Positions 1 to 11,777 of a stretch of DNA of 64,000 bases are shown here, in pieces. Position numbers and translations under genes: made by a program. The DNA is taken from NCBI RefSeq assembly GCF_008831285.2, contig NC_045140.1, positions 17,234,370 through 17,298,369 on the forward strand, in the 5' to 3' direction. The notes under the pieces are model-generated. The model saw only the letters and a list, made by a program, of their open reading frames with translations. It made no database searches and was not told the origin of the DNA. How positions within the stretch are numbered: the stretch's first letter is position 1; every line of letters begins with the position of its first letter. The stretch comes from Nymphaea colorata. Lineage: Eukaryota > Streptophyta > Magnoliopsida > Nymphaeales > Nymphaeaceae.

Positions 1-133
1 CCTTGATAGCCCTCTTTTCCCCTGTCTCCACATTCCTCCCCAAGAACACCTTCCCAAATGACCCTTCTCCAAGAACTTTTCCCAACTCATAGTTCCCAAC
101 CACGTTCCCACACCCCTCTTTCCTCTTGCTCAT
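1..133 (-). CDS. Ser/Thr protein kinase, CIPK/SnRK3-like, N-terminal fragment
   Basis: Only the first 44 codons are present; the gene continues past the left edge. The ATG is at 133 and reads [12 protein letters not shown], followed by the start of a kinase domain: [19 protein letters not shown] carries the glycine-rich ATP loop (GEGSFG), and RAIK carries the VAIK-type lysine that contacts ATP. The phrase RNVETGE between them resembles CBL-interacting kinases (CIPK/SnRK3), which act in calcium signalling, but most CIPKs have FAKV where this has FGKV, so another SnRK-type kinase is possible. The frame stays open for about 47 codons upstream of the ATG without another ATG, so a longer start through an upstream exon cannot be excluded. 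The kinase assignment is firm; the subfamily is tentative. Confidence 0.8.
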   Translation of the reverse strand, partial: MSKRKEGCGNVVGNYELGKVLGEGSFGKVFLGRNVETGEKRAIK

Positions 134-700
134 GTCTCTGAGAGACAACGAACTCCTCTGCAACTCAAATACCCTGTACTTCCTTCTTTCTTCCTCTTCT
201 CCAACTTCAATCCCTTGAATCAAAGGGGTAGAAAACTCTCCATTTTTTCCACATGGACGTGAAACTAGAAGCAACGATGGCAGTGGAGACCACCATCAGA
301 AAACCCGAAATGTCAGGAAAAACCACTGCTTCCAGTGGTTTTTGCCTAAGATGGTGGTGATTGGTGAACGGTGGTAGGTCCTTGTGTGGTTTGAGCCTCT
401 CCTACGGTTGTGCTTTGATTTCTAGGATGAACTGCTTCCAAGTTCCAAGACTTGGAGGTCCCCTTCTCGTCTATGACTCTCTGCCTTTGATGTCACTGCG
501 CTGCACCAACAGAAAACTATAACTCAATGCCCATTGGGAAGAGAGAGCAGGATGACGGTCAGTGTGAGTCCGTGGCGTGTGACTTGGGGAGAAGTACGGT
601 GGCCGGGTTGGTTTGAATGGAGGTTGAACCGAAATGACTATACTACCCTTCATAGCACCGAGCGAGACTTTATGAGGAATATAATTATATAAATGGTCGT
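134..700 (-). promoter_or_regulatory. 5' leader and promoter side of the kinase gene
   Basis: This is the upstream side of the kinase at 1-133. It is less AT-rich than the DNA beyond 700. Several short open frames on the minus strand, such as 471-653, have no recognisable protein and are probably leader or chance frames. No convincing TATA box was picked out. Confidence 0.35.
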
Positions 701-2710
701 CCCCATTTTATCGGGTGAAGTCGAAGTTTTACTCGTCCTTGTAAATATATGTCCAAGTTGATTGAAATAAAAAGCAGGGACAGAAACGCTTTTAAATAAA
801 AGGGCAACATAAAATTTTGGAGAGTTTGTGTTTTGGGTTGTAATCTATTTTATTTTATGATGTGCCGATTCATGATTCGGGTCAGGCCTCCCTCGTGAGA
901 AGTAAGGTAAATTCCAAGCCAATCCATTTCACTTTGCTTCGACGGTCAGAAAGTATAATCTTCTAAGTTCAGTTTGAATCTTCCTCAAGGAGCATATAAA
1001 GTTACTTTTCGGAGAGGTGGGTGCGTAAAAGGTGCATCCCAAGTTTGATTTACCTGTAGACACTACTCTTTTATACTATAAACGGTGAGATCGCAATACT
1101 CTAATTAGCACATACCCGCAAAGAAAATGGGCTTTTGACCTTTTGAATGGTGGGTTGTTAACCTCTCTCGCACCCAAAAATTCAATTTAAATTGATTTAT
1201 TACACAACTAAGTCGACTTTGGTAAAGGTTGCATTTAACCTAAACCAGAATGCTTTTAATTTCCTAGCAGCAAATGGATCGGATATAACTCGCCTAGTAA
1301 ATAATGTGTTGGATCTGAGTTGGATGGTGTACCACTGTGATTGCATACCGAGTAATAATGTTCGGTTGTGGAGGAAGGATGATTAGTCAAGAATTGTGCA
1401 AAAAGGTTACGACTTTTAGAAAATATGGGGAAAAAAAAGGTTTATATGCATAAAATTCCTATTGAAGGATCCACAAAACTATATGATACTCGTATCATGT
1501 TTGTATTAAAATGTCACAGAAACACAATGCTTTTGTTGATGACATTTGCTTAGCGCTATATTTATCCCAACCTTATGGTTTTGCTTTTTTAATTTTGCAA
1601 TTGATGATCCAATAAAAAAAAAAGTACTGACATAAATTTTATCGATATATATATATATATCCAGACAATTTACTTGTTTCCTCAAAACGACGTATTCTCA
1701 TCGCATGTCGTGAAATATATCATAAACGTGCAGATACTTCTTGTCATTTAATGAATATAGTAAGAAGTGGCTCCTTGGGGATTATTTTAGTTCGCAACTT
1801 GCAAATAGAAATAACTCTGAAATTTTTTTTCTGTCAAATAAGGGCTTTTTGTCGGACTCATGAAATTTTTGTGCACTAGTACAGTGTATGTAACTAGGTT
1901 CAATTTTTCATGATGTTTATCTTCTTTTTTTTTTTTTTTGCAGAACGTGCTTTAAAATGATTCCTCTTTTAACGTTTTGCTCAAATTCTTATTTCAGAAT
2001 TTTTCAATTATGGGCCATATTAATTTTTTGACATTTATTGGAAAAGAAAAAAAAAACCCCCCGCAAGGCTTTTCAATGAAGATAAAATGTTCCAAGAACA
2101 GTAAGCAGTATTTGCTGTCATAAAAATCAGTCTGAGCTCGCTTGAGTCACCCGATTGAATTCATCAGCTGATCAAAGGTGCCACATGATGCAAAAAATTT
2201 TGTTATTTTATTTTTTTTTTCCTTATCTTGAAACTATTTTAAGGGTATCTATATTTTCACTATATCATGTAAACTTTTGTCTCATTTGTTTGATTTCATG
2301 AAAGTTTTGTTCTAGTTGTTAAAAGATTACATGCAAAAAATTTCTTCCTCTATTAAAGTTTCACCTGTTCAAGTAGAACTCTAATATCTGTATTAAAGTT
2401 TCATAATGGCTCCAAAACTCCCACTTCTAAAGTTCCGTGTTTATCTGCAATTAGGATTTCACTGAATTTGCACTAAAGTTCCATTCGTACAATAAAGTTC
2501 TCAAAATCTGAAACTGGAAAGATTGAGAAACTCGGTTCTCAAAATTCAAACAAAAAAAATTTCTATGGGAAAAGCACAATATTTTTCTCCTTCTTTGGGT
2601 CCCAACCTCCTCTCTCTTACTCAATGGGGGGAGGGGTTTGATATATGGAGAATCATGAAATTTTAGGACCAAAATGCTCATTTTTCAAGAAATTGAAATT
2701 ATTCAACCAA

Positions 2711-2835
2711 CAAGGTGTTTTGTTTTTGGATTTAAGAAATTAAAACCTATATTTTTATTTAATTTTTAATTTGAAGATAAATTATAATTTTAAAATTTTT
2801 ATTTTTAAATCAAAATTCCAAACCATCAAACACCT
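2711..2835. repeat. Short MITE-like element with terminal inverted repeats
   Basis: The left end reads CAAGGTGTTTTG and the right end reads CAAACACCTGGT. The right end reverse-complements to ACCAGGTGTTTG, so the two ends match as an inverted repeat around a very AT-rich core of about 125 bp. The core contains long TTTTAATTT-type stretches. There is no coding capacity. This is consistent with a non-autonomous DNA element; superfamily not assigned. Confidence 0.45.
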
Positions 2836-4157
2836 GGTAAGGATTTCCTAAAAGCCAGTTATAATCGATGAACTCAACTTCCGGCGCACTTTTCCGGCCA
2901 TTTTAACACCTGACCAGAAAAGGACCATGATACTCTCAATCGGGTCCCATCCTGAACCTACAAAGCGAGATCCACATCCTGAAATGAACGGACCCAATAT
3001 ATGACGTTGAGCTTATAAATAATTTGATAAGGATGGTGTTTCCAAGCTATCAAGGAATTGACTGGCCACCAAATTCTTCCGAGAAAAGGCATCCACTCAT
3101 TTCCCTTTCATTGCTATATATATTCATGTATCGCCAATCTAGGGGCGCTGATGGGTTTTGATATACAGGCTGTATGGTACCACGGGTTTAGATCCAGAAT
3201 AAAGACTACAGATCCAACACCTGCCAAAAGAGTGCTTGGTACACCTTGCTAAGTGGATCCGTTTCAGACTCCAAATAAACCGTGATCAGAAGAAGTTAAG
3301 CAGCAATTTAACAAAAATTGAAGCAGATGCACTGAACAATAATTTTGGTGTCTTATGAATCTGCCTCAATCTGCGAGTAGAACATGAAACATTGACAAAG
3401 TGTCTCCACTTTCAAATGTTGTATCTACCAAATTGTGGTTAAACTTGAATCCATGATCGTACAGGATTTGGATAAAAGGACATTTGGAAATAAGCTACTT
3501 GTATGTGATTTTTTTTGGGCTTTGAAGATTGAATAAGATGGAAGCACATGGTAGGAGTAGGACAGGTTATTTATTTTCATGGGTCATATCTGGCCATGGG
3601 ATGTTAATGAAGGAAAATGAAAGGTCAAATTGCCCATTAAGACTCTCGGTTGGTAATTGGAGAGCATAAAAAGAAAGTGGGTGGCATGAAAATGTAACTT
3701 GTTTACCTTCTCTTTTATTGTCTTCTCATGTTTCCTCTTCCAACAAGGCGACATCTAAAGAGACTAACAAAAAAAAAAATGATAGGAAGGGTGCTTTATG
3801 AGGCATTCTCGTATAGCATAATAAGGTTTTTCGAGTTTACTTCCTAGCAGCTTCAGTTTCAGTGTATATATATGAATCAAAACAACCAATTACTGAACAA
3901 TCCCAGTATAAGTCCCACAAAGTTCTTCATAATTTTAAATACGAGACTAAACTTTTGGGTGTTACATTCAATCAACATTGGTATTGATATGTTGTAAGCC
4001 CAAGCTAGGGAAACACAAGACATGTTACTTTTGTTCGATTTTCATTTAAACAGTACCGAAAAGACATGAAATATGAGTATATTAACCATGTTTGTGTTCT
4101 TCTATATTTTTCACAATCTTTACTTAAATGACATAAAAATGAAGCATTGAATCAAAT

Positions 4158-4300
4158 AAAAAAAAAAAAAGTTTTAACCAATCGCCACTATATCGACAAA
4201 AACAAATAGCTGGCACCCACGAAATTTGAACCAGCGATTAGCCGCCTATCAGCCGCAGGCCCACTTGAGTGGGTCAAGCTCGACGAGGCTATTGATTATG
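4158..4300 (-). mobile_element. Candidate tRNA-derived SINE
   Basis: On the minus strand the sequence contains GGTTCAAATTTC (4232-4221), close to the RNA polymerase III B box, with GACCCACTCAAGTGGG upstream where an A box would lie. It ends in a run of about 13 T (A run on the plus strand at 4158-4170), which is typical of plant SINE tails. The A box is weak and no target-site duplication was established, so this remains a candidate. Confidence 0.3.
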
Positions 4301-4994
4301 TAATTAGTTAAATTGTTTGTAAATGAACCATTGATCATCTCTTTTATTTTTAAACAATAGACGAAGAATGGAGGAATGCAATTGAAAACAAGAAAAAATT
4401 TAAAATTAATTGAAACGGCAAGAACTTGGCGCTTCTTATCTTAATAGAATCGTTTGGCGACCATGCCGATTTAAATCAGCTGATTAAATATTTGCATCCA
4501 TTTCAATTCTGCATCAGCCATTCAAGCTGGTGGAGGTTCCTGAGAATTGAGTTTAGTGCATGATCAATCTGATTTTACAGGAAATGAGGAATGGTCCGAC
4601 CTTTTCTCTTTTTGTTTCAAAAACTATACTAATCAATGCATCGCTTTTTAAACATTAGTGGAAAGACTTTTTTTCAAGTTCTACACTCAAATATTAAAAA
4701 GAAAGAAAAAGAAACGGTGCCCTGTATTTTGGTGAAAACATAAGGGGCCGCCCGACGATAATGTTTTTAGCGGATGTGATCGCTAGAACTTGAAATCGGG
4801 AACCAATTCTTAGTTCAAGGACTGGACTTGGATATGATAAAAATTGTTAAATAAAATAATCGGATCCAATTTTGGCTTGTATATGGACTCTCAAATCAAA
4901 TACATAAAAACCATATTTCAGCTTGGACTTGGTAAAATCAGATCTGATCCATTTAAGTCTCAAAGTAAAGCTGGACATGGAGCTGGCCTGACCC

Positions 4995-5107
4995 AGTAAA
5001 GAGTCGGGTTCATGCCTGGACACAGCTCATGAGTAAAGAGTCGGGTTCATGCCTGGACACAGCTCATGAGTAAAGAGTCGGGTTCATGCCTGGACACAGC
5101 TCATGAG
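4995..5107. repeat. 37-bp unit repeated three times in tandem
   Basis: The unit begins AGTAAAGAGTCGGGTTCATG and ends CTGGACACAGCTCATG. Copies start at 4995, 5032 and 5069 and are identical by eye apart from the outermost bases. It lies in a stretch rich in GGCCC/GGACC words (to about 5230), which looks like the decayed end of a transposable element. No ORF runs usefully through it. Confidence 0.85.
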
Positions 5108-5720
5108 GGAGGCCCAGACCAGGCCTGACTACTCAAAAACCTGGACCCGTCACCAACTCGGGCTGGCCCGGCACCCAATTTTAAGGCCCAAGCCCGAGTC
5201 ATGTCGAATGCACACCCTCACAATGCCTCCAATGGACGCTGGATCTGAAAGTAGAGATTGGATCAGAGGTGTATTATATTGAGATTTGAAAAGACTCAAA
5301 AAAGCTTGGAACGTCATAAAAAAAGGCATTTCGATAGACTCAAAATTTTCTAGCCGAATCATATATATAACGGAGCAAGCATTTGAAGATGTTAATGTGA
5401 CAACAAAAACATATTAAACGCTGAGGTCACCTTTTTTTTTTTTTTTTTTGAAAGCCTGTTTATATAATAAGCAAGACAAAATACAAGTGAAAATAGTAGC
5501 GAATAAACAAGTAAATACACAACCATGAATAGAAAATAACATAAGGATTCCTGAAAAGTAACTGTACCTAATATTAATATATCATTATTTGTGTTATTTA
5601 AAAAAAAAAACATAAAATGCATTGAGAAAAAATAATAATAAAATAATGCAAAGGAGAGAGAGACACAAAAATAAATTAGTTGAGAATCAAGTTTTAAGTC
5701 TAAATTAAACAAAAAATTGA

Positions 5721-6015
5721 AGGGGTGATTGGATGACACTCGAAAACCATGTTTTGGATGTGAAACTTAATTTTGCTTTCCAAACCAGGTTTTTGAAATA
5801 TGTAGGTACCATTAAAAACTGTGTTTGAGAAAACCTAGTTTTGACAAAACCTAATTTTATAAAAGAAAAGTGCAAAAACTGGCCACCCATAAAAAAAATT
5901 AAGTTTTTGGGTGTATCATCTAAACAAATAAACTAACTTTTCAAAAATCATGGTTCTCATAAAAGTTAATTTTTACAAAACTGGGTTAGATGAGGTTGTC
6001 ATCCAAACACCTCCT
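5721..6015. mobile_element. MITE-like element, copy 1
   Basis: The left end is AGGGGTGATTGGATGACAC and the right end is TGTCATCCAAACACCTCCTT, which reverse-complements to AAGGAGGTGTTTGGATGACA. The ends therefore match as imperfect terminal inverted repeats. The interior is AT-rich and repeats words such as AAACCAGGTTTT. No transposase frame is present. An internal GGTGTATCATCTAAACA near 5910-5930 could be an alternative right end. Confidence 0.55.
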
Positions 6016-6091
6016 TATTAAAAACTAAGTTCAAACCTTTGAGTTTCGGAACATATTTTAGAGCAAAAGTGAGATTTCTTTTGGTAATTAG

Positions 6092-6303
6092 TAAGGAGAC
6101 ATTTGGATGACACTTCAAAACGAGATGTTGGATGTAAAATCTGGTTTTATTTTTAAAAATCAGGTTTAAGGCGTGTTTGAATACTGCGCAAATCTGGGAT
6201 GGCCAAAACTCAGTTTTCTCAAAATCTGATTTCCAAAAAGGAGGGAACAACCTGGCCTAGCCTTCTCAAGTTATTAAAGGATTTTTTGAAGGTGTCATCC
6301 TAA
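6092..6303. mobile_element. MITE-like element, copy 2 next to copy 1
   Basis: The left end contains GGATGACACTTCAAAA and the right end contains TTTTTTGAAGGTGTCATCC, which reverse-complements to GGATGACACCTTCAAAAAA. It shares the GGATGACA terminal word with the element at 5721-6015 and lies about 80 bp from it. It is non-coding and probably belongs to the same family. Confidence 0.5.
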
Positions 6304-6499
6304 GATTCTAATATTCTTTAGTTTTCAGATTTCGCTTTTTTCTTGGCCATTAGATCCCTGGCATTACTGTCTCACGCTTACACCTGGCTAGATAACAAGT
6401 CCTTGTTATTTGTTAAGAAAAAGAGGGAAAAGGCAGGGCTAAAATGAAAATCTGCTAGACGTGGTCAGCTGAGAACGCCTGGCTCTTGAGCTTACTAGT

Positions 6500-8673
6500 T
6501 TTACGGAGACCACTCGCGGCTTTCGATAGATCCAAGCGTCTCCCTCGTTGTGTGCCCGCCTGTGTGGGAAGGAAGGGCTTCTCCCCCATCGTTCAACACC
6601 ACATAAGATCACCGTTTGGATTCGCCGAACGACCTATCCGACCCACGGTAGTCATTCCCTCTCTCTCTCTCGTTTGGTTTCCAATATTGAGTTTGGGTAA
6701 CGAATTCTGCTACTGCGGTTTTCTTTTCGTGTTTCGTTTTCTTTCTTTCTATTGTTGCCTTTCGTTAGATCATGAAAACCGCGCGAATCTGTAGCTCTAA
6801 TCGATTTCACTTAGGGCGAATTAGATATCCTAACTCCTTGTCGTTTCTTCTGGATGGTATCTGTGAAATAGGTTTAATCAACCTCCATTTTGTTTGTGTG
6901 ATTGGAGGTCCTGTTGAAAATTCGATTTTGTGTAGACTTTGGTTCTTCATCAACGTTGCAGATCTTGTGAATATGTCTTGGGAGATTGCTTCTGAAATAC
7001 GAGATTGCGTTATTTTGGCATGAAAAGAAACTCGATTTTGGTATTGTTATCTTCTATGCTTTTTTTCTCATTTTTTGGTTTTTTGGGAAGTCTTTCCGTT
7101 GTGATTTTAGCATATGAGGATTACCAGCATGAAACTGGAGCCTAGGGACTGACCGCGACGGATTATTGTCAATATCCTTTGTAGTTTGCTGATGCTCGAT
7201 GACCTATATGGGAGAAAGACTCGAGAGTATTTACTTTAACCTGTGGATAACATTGCATCAGTTTACAATTCTTTATCCTAAAGCATGTATATTATCCAAC
7301 TTCACTTTCACAAAATCCGTGAAGCAATGCTACGAAGATGCAATAGTTGATCATGTTATTTCGTCGTAGCATGGAATTTTTCACGTCACCATACGGAATG
7401 ACAAGTTCAAGCTGCTGCCAATAAATGTAGGAAATAGAAGAAACATGGCAAGCAAACCCCCAAGTTGATCTTTTCACGAGCCCAAGATGAGTCATGTTCT
7501 TTATATTGCTATTAGTATTAACAGGTGTGAAAGCGAAAGCAGAAGATAACCATCCAAATATTTGTTTCCGTGTTATTCAATCTAAGCTTGAATTGAAGTA
7601 TTGATCTCTTAATTTTATAAGTCAGATGACCTTTTCTATAAACTCTATAGCCAGGATGTATTTCTCAAACAAAATTTTCTGTCTAACAGAAGTGGAAATA
7701 AAGAAAATTATGTATGCTAATTTGGTTCAATTTTGTGGTTTGCGTCTTGACCCACTCACTCACACTCCAAAGTCTCAGTGAAATAAAGCAGTTACTTGGA
7801 AGCATCTCATGGGTGCTTTCTAATTAATGCAATTACAATCCCTCTAAGTGCTTCTGGTCACGGTAATATCATATATGGGATGCCTATGTGAAATCTTCAG
7901 TTTCTTTCCTCTCCCTTTCCCTCTATCCTATAGGTACAGCATTTTGGCCTCTAACTAAAATGAAAATGTTTGAGCTTGAGAAGCGTCTAGTCCAATGGGC
8001 CAACTCACTAGAATAAAAAGTATTTTGAACCTGATGAAACAACAAAAGATGAAATCAAAAACAGATAAAGCCCCTAGGCAGTACAACTTGTAAGCATCTC
8101 CATACCGCACAAAGGCATGGCAACCTAACCATCGCATATGCTCTGATTGTATCTTTTATGGACCATGGGTATGTCGATTTGCTCATACTATTAGATAACC
8201 TTCACATGCCTTAGTGAAATGAACTTAAAGTATATCACTTATTGCTGCTTTCTACAGTGCCAGGTCAGTTTTGAGTCTTTTGACTTAGCCTGAAGGCCCA
8301 TTTGGCACTCAGCTCAATTTGATGGAAGCTTTTTGGGATTTCCTTTTAACCAGGTCAATAAATGGCCATGGATATATGGCATCCGCGGTGGCATTTTTTT
8401 GCAATTTAATGCTTAAACTTGCATTCTCATGTTTCTTGTACAGGGTTTCCTAATTCATTGGTATACTTGGAACTATGATTCTGGTTTAGTAATGGTGAAA
8501 TTGTGTGCTGTTGAATTTTTTTTTCCACTGGCATCTATATTTGTAGGTTTCTGAATTTATTTTTCTTTGAATGTTAATGGTACTATAAGGTTTTCTCATC
8601 CATCAAGTTCCATCACTGTATACTGTTGAAATCTGCATATATCACAACTACAAAGTGTTTGTTGTTGAAACAG
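6500..8673 (+). other. NCA1: NCA1 5' UTR exon and 5'-UTR intron
   Basis: A likely 5' UTR exon precedes a GT at 6648 (CACG|GTAGTC). The acceptor is TTGAAACAG at 8665-8673, immediately before the coding exon, giving a leader intron of about 2 kb. The intron holds only short frames without recognisable domains. The exon 1 start is not fixed from sequence; pyrimidine-rich DNA around 6656-6672 lies just inside the intron. The acceptor is well supported; the donor is the best of several choices. Confidence 0.45.
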
Positions 8674-8689
8674 GCAATCATAGGTCAGC

Positions 8690-11600
8690 ATGGCATCTAT
8701 GTGTCCTTTTGCAAGGGCAGTAAGTGCCACTGAGGTTTGCCCTAAAAAGATAGATGAAAGCCAAAGCAAACACAAAAAAGGAGCTCCTGAGAAGAGTGAA
8801 AGTGCATCTTCTGTTATGCCAACTGGAAAGTGTCCTTTTGGTTATGATTCTCAGACATTCAAGTTGGGACCACTTAGCTGTATAATTTGTCAAGCTCTTC
8901 TCTTTGAGGCCAGCAAATGTGTGCCTTGTTCCCACAAGTTCTGCAAGTGAGTGGGCGAAGTAATTTTGCAGCCCTCTCTACCATTTTCAATAACTTTCTT
9001 GCATTACTTGATCATTTTTACTCTGGTTGATCCATTAACATCTTTCTTGTTTAACCAGACATTGTATTTCTCGCTTCAAGGACTGTCCACTTTGTGGTGC
9101 TGACATAGAAAAAATTGAGCCTGACTCTGAACTTCAAGAGATGGTTGATCGTTTCATAGAAGGGCATGCTAGAATTAAGAGGTCTCATCCATCAGATGCA
9201 CAAGCAGAAGGAGAGCAGCCAAAGAATGTGATCTATGAGGATGTCTCTTTGGAGAGAGGCTCTTTCTTGGTGCAACAAGCGATGAGGGTGAGTGGAAAAA
9301 AAACCGTAGATAGTCATCTAAGGTTATAGAAGAAATGAAGCCCTAGATAATCACATCGTGTATCTCAAAAGCTTATGTATAGTGTATACTGTATAGACAT
9401 GTTCTTTGTTGGTCTAGGATTTTGCTAGTCATTCGTATGTAACTGCTTGTTGCTCCTTATATAGGCATTTCGAGCTCAAAATATAGAAAGTGCAAAATCA
9501 AGGCTTTCCCTATGTGTGGAGGATATTCGGGAGCAGATACAAGGAGTAGGGAATACTTCAGAATTATGCACACAACTTGGAGCAGTTCTTGGCATGCTTG
9601 GTGATTGCAGGTCCTTTCCTTTTCACCTATTCCATATTAATGTTAAAGAAACCTAGCAATTATTATGTGCTAAGATTCATTTTGTTCTAATCCAAAAGTC
9701 AACCCCTGGGAAACCTTGAATGTCATTTTCACTTCATATCCTGTAGAGATGAAGAACAGTTTGATTCATGAATGCTTATAATGCTGTATCCTGACTCCTT
9801 GGTTTATGCTATTCTCGATCACCACCTGTTCAGATGCTTTCCTTCTCTCTATCTCTCTCTCGCCCAGACATATGTGACAGGGAGAGAGAGATATATATAT
9901 CAGGTAGTTAATATGAATTATATGTGTAGTTACCATTTACCTCGTTTTTATTTGATTGGCGCTGTTCCTTTTTAGCTGTGGGTGGATTCTTATAAATAGA
10001 GCATTCTTCTTCTTTTTCTGAGTCATCCCTGCTGTGGGTTCTATTTTATTGCAGCCGAGCACTAGGAGATGCTAGTTCAGCAGTCAGTTATTTTGAAGAA
10101 AGTGTCGACTTTCTTTCTAAATTGCAGGTTGATGACATAGAGGTTTGTAAAAATTATAACCTTACTCAAAGCTCTAATTTTATGAATCAGATTATACTTC
10201 ATAAAATGGTTCGTGAATGCAGTTCCCATTTGTTGTTCTGTTAACTAGGTTATGCACACCCTTTCTGTGTCACTGAACAAGATCGGTGATCTTAAGTTTT
10301 ATGATGGTGACCTAGTGGCTGCTAAAAAGTACTATGCTCAAGCTCTTGATGTTCGTCGAAATGCAGTTAAAGATCAGTCAAAGATGCCATCTCAGGTAAA
10401 CATTTTGGTTTGGAGAAAGTTTTTCAACACCACTTGCTATCTACTTTTTCCAAACATCAAGGAAAAATGAAATATATTTGTTGTCTTTCCGAACTATTTT
10501 TGCATACTCTGTTTCATGTCACTCCCTGCATTGCATTTTGTTGGTCCATGCTGCTGGCACGTTATGTCCACTTTGTCTTACCTTTCTCTCAAGTATGGCA
10601 TTAAGCCAACATGGTTGGTGGGTGTTCCAGGAGTTCCTACTTGTGGAAGCCATGAACTTTTATGTAGTGTTCTTTTTGCCACGGCAAGCTTCTTTTTAGT
10701 TAGTGTCCTTAGGTTCTTAGTTCAACTGGAAAAAATGCATTTCTCGTTGCTAATCTTTTGACTGGAAGATTAGTTTCTGCTTTGCCTTTGCTTGTAAAAT
10801 GTGTGCCTGCTGGGATGGACCCTAATCTTCATATTTGCAGAATGGTTTCAATAACAGTTCGTTTGACTGTTTGGTTTGGAATTGAACGTGAGAGATAGTT
10901 GATTCTTGGTTAAAGGAGTTAGGGTTTCATAACCTGGTGATATGTCTAGTTGGAAACTGGAGTGAATGTCAAGAATGTTGCTGAATCAGTAAACTCATCT
11001 TAACATGCAACACTTTTAAAGTTGGTGATGATCTATTATAATGGCTTATAGAATTTGTGTTGTTTCTGTTAGCTTCCCTTCTAGCTCTGTTCAAGGTTGC
11101 ATTCATGTCATCTATTGTTTTTTTGTTTCCATTTAAAAATGTTCCCTTGTTTCTCCACATGAAGCTTCACTTAGGCTGCATGCAAGTAAATTATCAATGA
11201 AATGGTACAACCCTTTCTCTCTCTCTGCAACAAGTGTCGAACCATGCATGTTTTGATCACTAATAAAAGAAATGTGTTCCACGATATTTTTTCGATGTAC
11301 TTTGGTTTTTCTTTTTGGATTTTGGAATTTCCAAGAGATATTACTCTTACTCATCCCCTTTAGACCACGATCATAGAAAAACGGAATCACTTTCTTTGGT
11401 TTGGTCTCATATAATCCATCTACTTGCAGATGTTGGACGTAGCTGTCTCTTTGGCAAAAGTTGCGGATGCGGACAGAAATCTTGGTAATGAAAGCTTGGC
11501 CATTGAGAGGTTTCACGAAGCAATAGAATGTCTGGAGCATTTGACCATAAGCCCAAGCGAAATTGGCTTAGAGAAACGGGTATGAGCAATGGATTTTTCT

Positions 11601-11777
11601 AATTGTCTGTGCATATGTGCAAATTCTTATGTGGGCATGTGCAATTGTGCATGTGTGCTAATTCTTATGTGGTTATCTCTTATGCGGTTGCTTGTGCAGC
11701 GCCTTTCGGTTCTTCAATTCGTTCAAGGCCAACTTGGTGAAAATTTGGATTCAGTGTCTGCTGCTGCATCAGAATGA
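8690..11777 (+). CDS. NCA1: NCA1, catalase chaperone with RING finger and TPR
   Basis: Seven coding exons: 8690-8946, 9059-9287, 9465-9610, 10055-10142, 10249-10395, 11430-11579, 11700-11777, giving 364 aa. The start MASMCPF and the block KCPFGYDSQTFKLGPL are hallmarks of NO CATALASE ACTIVITY 1. A complete C3HC4 RING follows at about residues 64-98 (C64, C67, C77, C80, H82, C85, C88, C95, C98 visible; the CPLC pair comes from exon 2 of the CDS). A tail of TPR-like helices spans about 211-340, with a motif such as GDLVAAKKYYAQALDVRR. In Arabidopsis, NCA1 binds catalase in the cytosol and keeps it active under salt, cold and other stress. No peroxisomal signal is expected or seen. The neighbouring RNA-binding gene converges on it. 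All splice junctions are GT-AG and in frame. Confidence 0.93.

Larger units (their letters stand above)
700..6480. other. Intergenic region, AT-rich, with small repeats
   Basis: I see no gene in this stretch. It holds long A/T runs, a short AT array near 1643-1661, a SINE-like element, a 37-bp tandem repeat and three MITE-like inverted-repeat elements, each listed separately. All open frames are short and carry no recognisable domain. Confidence 0.6.

Noticed and set aside
4995-5107. CRISPR-like array
   Set aside because: The units are directly adjacent without unique spacers, and the context is plant nuclear DNA.
6486-7023. Plus-strand ORFs of 102 and 83 codons near the NCA1 leader
   Set aside because: They overlap the leader exon and the start of the leader intron, and have no recognisable domain; the conserved NCA1 start is at 8690.
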